Positions 61,055 through 64,000 of a stretch of DNA of 64,000 nt are shown here, in pieces. Source of the DNA: an uncultured Kordiimonas sp. (GTDB lineage Bacteria > Pseudomonadota > Alphaproteobacteria > Sphingomonadales > Kordiimonadaceae); contig CANNDZ010000002.1 of assembly GCA_947503575.1 (NCBI GenBank), positions 1 through 64,000 of the forward strand, in the 5' to 3' direction. The notes beneath the pieces were generated by a model that did no database searches, had not been told where the DNA came from, and saw only the letters and a program-made list of their open reading frames with translations. The position numbers were made by a program, and so were the translations under genes. The stretch's first letter is position 1. Every line of letters begins with the position of its first letter.

Positions 61055-61609
61055 TTACCCGATTTGCAGCGTTGTATCATTGACAAAGACATACTCAGGC
61101 ACCTCAAGGTTTTCAGGTGCTGGGCCTTTGCGGATACGGCCAGATGTGTCGTAGTGCGACCCGTGACAAGGACAGAACCAGCCGCCAAATTCACCGCGGT
61201 CATCGCCTGTTTTAGTACCAAGTGGTACACAGCCAAGGTGCGTACAAACGCCTGTTACAACAAGCCATTCTTCTTTGCCCGCCTTGACGCGCTCGCCGTC
61301 CGCCTGCTGATCAATCAGGTCTGTCACAGCAACGGCGTTGGCCTGCGCAATTTCATCTGCCGTGCGGTGACGAATGAAAACCGGTTTGCCGCGCCACTTC
61401 ACAACAATCGCGGAACCCACGTCAATTTGGCTGATATCCACTTCAATAGACGATAGCGCCAACGTGTCCGCTGCAGGATTCATCTGATCAATAAACGGCC
61501 AAAGCGAGGCCGCAGCGCCAACGGCAGCCATACCACCAGCGGCGACGTGAATGAAGTCACGGCGAGTTGTGCCGTCATCTTCAGGATTGGTATTCTCGAG
61601 TGTGCTCAT
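61055..61609 (-). CDS. petA: Rieske iron-sulfur protein of the cytochrome bc1 complex
   Basis: The Rieske protein moves electrons from quinol to cytochrome c1. The 184-residue protein has a twin-arginine-like start ([20 protein letters not shown]) forming the membrane anchor, and the two [2Fe-2S] cluster boxes CTHLGC and CPCHGSHYD. It is the first gene of petABC, with a promoter expected in 61610-61892. Confidence 0.96.
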   Translation of the reverse strand: MSTLENTNPEDDGTTRRDFIHVAAGGMAAVGAAASLWPFIDQMNPAADTLALSSIEVDISQIDVGSAIVVKWRGKPVFIRHRTADEIAQANAVAVTDLIDQQADGERVKAGKEEWLVVTGVCTHLGCVPLGTKTGDDRGEFGGWFCPCHGSHYDTSGRIRKGPAPENLEVPEYVFVNDTTLQIG

Positions 61610-61892
61610 GTAACGTTCCCTGACAGGAAATGATATTTTAGGCCCATACGCCCATTGGCGCGGACCCTATTCTATCGTTCGCCTTCCAAACTATCCCCGC
61701 GTCACTGGGACGCAGCACGATAAAAAAGGCACCGGGCACCCCTTGGACTGCCCAGTAAATTGGGCATGGTTTAGTCGCACAGGCGCGTATAGGCAAGGGT
61801 TTATACGGGTAACCCTTAAAAAAAGATTATAAAACCGAAAGTCATGCGAGAAGCCGTTGATTGTCATCATCCCTCGCACTAGGGTCAACGCT
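61610..61892. promoter_or_regulatory. Divergent petA/trmL spacer
   Basis: A 283-base spacer that should hold promoters for petABC (minus) and trmL-hemF (plus). GCCCA and TGGGC (near 61770-61787) form a 5-base stem with a small loop. No clear regulator box was identified. Confidence 0.4.
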
Positions 61893-62360
61893 ATGGACTT
61901 AGCCCTTTTTCAACCTGATCAGCCACCCAACACCGGCACGTTACTGCGGCTTGGTGCGTGTGTAAGGACACCTGTGCATATAATTGAACCGTGCGGATTT
62001 CCCTTTTCCCCAAAGGCAGTTAAACGGTACGCCATGGATTACGCTGATCATGTGCAATTACATCATCATTTGGAATGGTCGGCATTTGAAACGTGGCGCG
62101 CTGATGCTGGCCGAAGGTTGGTTTTGCTAACGACGCAGGCTGTACAGTCTTATGTTGATTTTAATTTTGAAGATGACGACATTTTAATTGTCGGCAGCGA
62201 ATCTTCTGGTGCGCCGGATTATGTACACGCTGTTGCCGATGCACGGGTAACCATACCCATGACAGCACAGGTGCGGTCTTTGAATGTGGCGGTTGCAGCC
62301 GCAATGGTGCTTGGGGAAGCATTGCGCCAGACAGACGGTTTTAAAAATATCGAACGATGA
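61893..62360 (+). CDS. trmL: tRNA (cytidine/uridine-34-2'-O)-methyltransferase TrmL
   Basis: TrmL 2'-O-methylates the wobble base 34 of certain leucine tRNAs. The 155-residue SPOUT enzyme has the N-terminal [20 protein letters not shown] motif, [10 protein letters not shown], and the C-terminal SAM-binding knot ([12 protein letters not shown] and [20 protein letters not shown]). I start at the ATG at 61893 with an AGGG site; a longer frame from 61857 is less likely. It leads into hemF. Confidence 0.92.
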   Translation: MDLALFQPDQPPNTGTLLRLGACVRTPVHIIEPCGFPFSPKAVKRYAMDYADHVQLHHHLEWSAFETWRADAGRRLVLLTTQAVQSYVDFNFEDDDILIVGSESSGAPDYVHAVADARVTIPMTAQVRSLNVAVAAAMVLGEALRQTDGFKNIER

Positions 62361-62377
62361 GAGCGAGGAATGACACT

Positions 62378-63253
62378 ATGAACGACACCGACATGGATTC
62401 GAAGAAAAAGGAAGCAGCGGCTTGGTTTAAATCCCTTAGGGATCAGATTTGTGCCAGTTTCGAGGCAATAGAAGACGACCATACTGGTGCCCTCGCTGAT
62501 CGCGACCCAGGGCGTTTTGAGCGCAAAAACTGGGAGCGAACCAATCAATCCGACGGTGCGCCTGGGGGTGGCGGGCAAATGTCTGTCATGAGAGGCGGCC
62601 GAGTTTTCGAGAAAGTCGGCGTTAATATCTCTACAGTATTTGGCACCTTTAGCGAAGAGTTCGCCAAAAATATGCCCGGTGCCGCCGAAGATCCACGGTT
62701 TTTTGCAACCGGCATTTCGTTGGTGGCGCACATGAACAGCCCACGGGTGCCTGCGGTGCATATGAATACCCGCTTTATCGTCACGACCAAAAGCTGGTTT
62801 GGTGGCGGCGCGGACCTGAATGCACCCCTGCCTGATGCGACCGATACCGCCGATTTCCATGCCGCTCTGAAAGACTGCTGTGACCGCCACGGCAGTGACT
62901 ATTATGACCGCTACAAAAAATGGTGCGACGAATATTTCTTCAACGTTCACCGTAACAAGGCACGTGGTGAAGGCGGCATCTTCTACGACCAGCTTGCAAC
63001 AGGCGACTGGGCGGCAGATTTTGAATTCACCAAGGATGTTGGTCGCACATTTAACACCATCTATCCGGCACTGGTACGCCGCCGCATGGGCGAAGACTGG
63101 ACAGACGAGGAACGGGAAACACAGCTTGTTTATCGGGGCCACTATGCTGAATTCAACCTAGCATATGACCGGGGAACAACGTTTGGTCTTAAAACCGGCG
63201 GTAACATTGAAGCGATTCTGATGTCCCTGCCCCCAATGGCCAAATGGCCATAA
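62378..63253 (+). CDS. hemF: Oxygen-dependent coproporphyrinogen III oxidase
   Basis: HemF decarboxylates coproporphyrinogen III to protoporphyrinogen IX with oxygen, a step of haem synthesis needed for cytochromes. The product (291 residues from the ATG at 62378, which has a GAGGA site) has the [16 protein letters not shown] and [11 protein letters not shown] motifs, and the conserved [25 protein letters not shown]-terminus (cited as [13 protein letters not shown]). It is 17 bases downstream of trmL. An upstream ATG at 62357 has no good ribosome binding site. Confidence 0.95.
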   Translation: MNDTDMDSKKKEAAAWFKSLRDQICASFEAIEDDHTGALADRDPGRFERKNWERTNQSDGAPGGGGQMSVMRGGRVFEKVGVNISTVFGTFSEEFAKNMPGAAEDPRFFATGISLVAHMNSPRVPAVHMNTRFIVTTKSWFGGGADLNAPLPDATDTADFHAALKDCCDRHGSDYYDRYKKWCDEYFFNVHRNKARGEGGIFYDQLATGDWAADFEFTKDVGRTFNTIYPALVRRRMGEDWTDEERETQLVYRGHYAEFNLAYDRGTTFGLKTGGNIEAILMSLPPMAKWP

Positions 63254-63352
63254 CAACTCTGTGACTGCCTATTGGAATGCCGCAAAATGGTCTTATTTTG
63301 TTGGCTGACTGTTACATGATGGACGGACATCTGATTGCTTGAAGGACACCTA

Positions 63353-63937
63353 ATGGCTGGAATAACCCGATACATGATTGCAGGACTGTTTTCTCTAGTG
63401 CTCGCTGCACCAGCTGCATATGCAGACAAAAGCGACAGAAAACGGGCAGAAATACAGGAAATGCGGCAAGAAGTGCTGGAAAGGCTGTATGAAGACCGAC
63501 CTGAAACACGGTTGGAAATCAAAAACTCGGTAGGGTATGCCGTCTTTTCCAACCTTGGCGTCAATGTGATCTTTGTGTCGGGCGGCGGCGGCAAAGGTGT
63601 TGCTAAAAACCAGATAACCGGCGAAGAAACCTACATGCGTATGGGGAGCGTTGGTGTGGGTTTAGGCCTTGGTGTTAAAGACTTTCGCGCCATATTCGTT
63701 TTCCATGACCAAAAAGCGTTCAACGACTTTGTCGAAAAAGGCTGGGACTTTTCCGGCGAAGCCGATGCCGCTGCAAATTCCGGCGACAAAGGCGGCGAAC
63801 TGTCTGGCGCCACAACGCTGAGCAAAAAGGTGAATGTGTACCAATACAGCAAAGCCGGCTTGGCATTACAGGCAACGTTGCGCGGCACCAAATACTGGAA
63901 AGATAAAAAGCTGAACCGAAGCAGCGAGAGCCGTTAA
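63353..63937 (+). CDS. SYLF (YSC84-like) lipid-binding domain protein, exported
   Basis: A 194-residue protein starting at the ATG at 63353 with a GAAGGA site. It has a signal peptide (about residues 1-24, cleaved after YADK-type region) and a SYLF/YSC84 domain. The domain shows NSVGYAVFSNLGVNVIFVSGGGGKGVA and GSVGVGLGLGVKDFRAIFVFHD (cited as GVGLGLGVKDFRAIFVF). The eukaryotic YSC84 domain binds phosphoinositides. Bacterial versions are of unknown role. It follows hemF by 99 bases on the same strand. Confidence 0.85.
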   Translation: MAGITRYMIAGLFSLVLAAPAAYADKSDRKRAEIQEMRQEVLERLYEDRPETRLEIKNSVGYAVFSNLGVNVIFVSGGGGKGVAKNQITGEETYMRMGSVGVGLGLGVKDFRAIFVFHDQKAFNDFVEKGWDFSGEADAAANSGDKGGELSGATTLSKKVNVYQYSKAGLALQATLRGTKYWKDKKLNRSSESR

Positions 63938-63938
63938 T

Positions 63939-64000
63939 CTATTTTCGGACAATCGCCTTTAGCAGATCGTCTTTGGAGAGTGAAAAGCCGCTGGCAATCC
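63939..64000 (-). CDS. 3' end of a minus-strand gene (partial)
   Basis: On the minus strand the window's right edge reads IASGFSLSKDDLLKAIVRK and then a TAG stop (63941-63939). The regular amphipathic-helix look and the proximity to the SYLF stop (no overlap) suggest a real C-terminus. Only about 20 codons are visible, so the gene cannot be named. Confidence 0.5.
   Translation of the reverse strand, partial: IASGFSLSKDDLLKAIVRK

Overview
The window is a gene-dense, chromosomal stretch of an alphaproteobacterium. The strongest evidence is the circularly permuted, two-piece tmRNA gene (about 34931-35275), whose tag reads ANDNDVEFAVAA and which sits beside an alpha-type SspB adaptor. Other alphaproteobacterial gene orders agree: miaA-ilvB-ilvN-ilvC, hflK-hflC-DUF2065-degP, mreB-mreC-mreD-mrdA-rodA, petA-petB-petC beside trmL and hemF, and a MarR regulator next to ilvE. 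Base composition looks moderate (around 50% GC by eye) and the genes suggest a free-living aerobe. I cannot place it below class with confidence; a Kordiimonas-like marine lineage is only a guess. I saw no insertion sequence, prophage, CRISPR array, rRNA or tRNA gene.

Layout. 1-9971: a secreted cyclophilin and a Tat-exported amidohydrolase, an exported unknown, a DUF2975/HTH pair, a patatin-like phospholipase with a glycosyltransferase, a CBS protein, an MscS channel, a thioesterase and MsrA. 10032-12472: a Zur/Fur regulator and a complete LuxR-LuxI quorum-sensing pair. 12603-18095: the cell-elongation operon. 18301-25814: branched-chain amino-acid synthesis (leuA, ilvC, ilvN, ilvB) with miaA and serB. 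25887-31403: the envelope/membrane protein quality-control operon hflK-hflC-DUF2065-degP, then the Fe-S carrier Mrp. 30921-34169: a thyA-histidine kinase-folA operon. 34298-37706: a BLUF blue-light sensor, ssrA, sspB and a class I fumarase. 37781-45131: a GNAT acetyltransferase, an AlkC-type glycosylase, a ribbon-helix-helix protein, a large AsmA protein and a ClC protein. 45207-54978: DNA metabolism and envelope genes (uvrD/pcrA, prmA, a DUF389 protein, ligA, recN, bamD). 55196-64000: an XRE regulator, ilvE, a MarR regulator, a PAS_5 protein, a methyltransferase, a MazG-like protein, the cytochrome bc1 operon, trmL, hemF and a SYLF-domain protein.

How genes work together. tmRNA tags stalled nascent proteins and SspB delivers the tagged proteins to ClpXP; the two genes are neighbours here. 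HflK/HflC restrain the membrane protease FtsH, and DegP handles misfolded periplasmic protein from the same operon. ThyA makes dihydrofolate, which FolA reduces, and an orphan sensor kinase lies between them in the same transcription unit. Both branched-chain amino-acid loci carry leader regions with hairpins and branched-chain-rich short reading frames that look regulatory.

Most of the window is core genome. The points most worth a second look are the ssrA-sspB neighbourhood, the leader regions of leuA and ilvB, the luxI upstream region with a Shine-Dalgarno-sequestering inverted repeat, the paired palindromes before hflK, the kinase inside thyA-folA, and a roughly 100-residue insertion in LigA.
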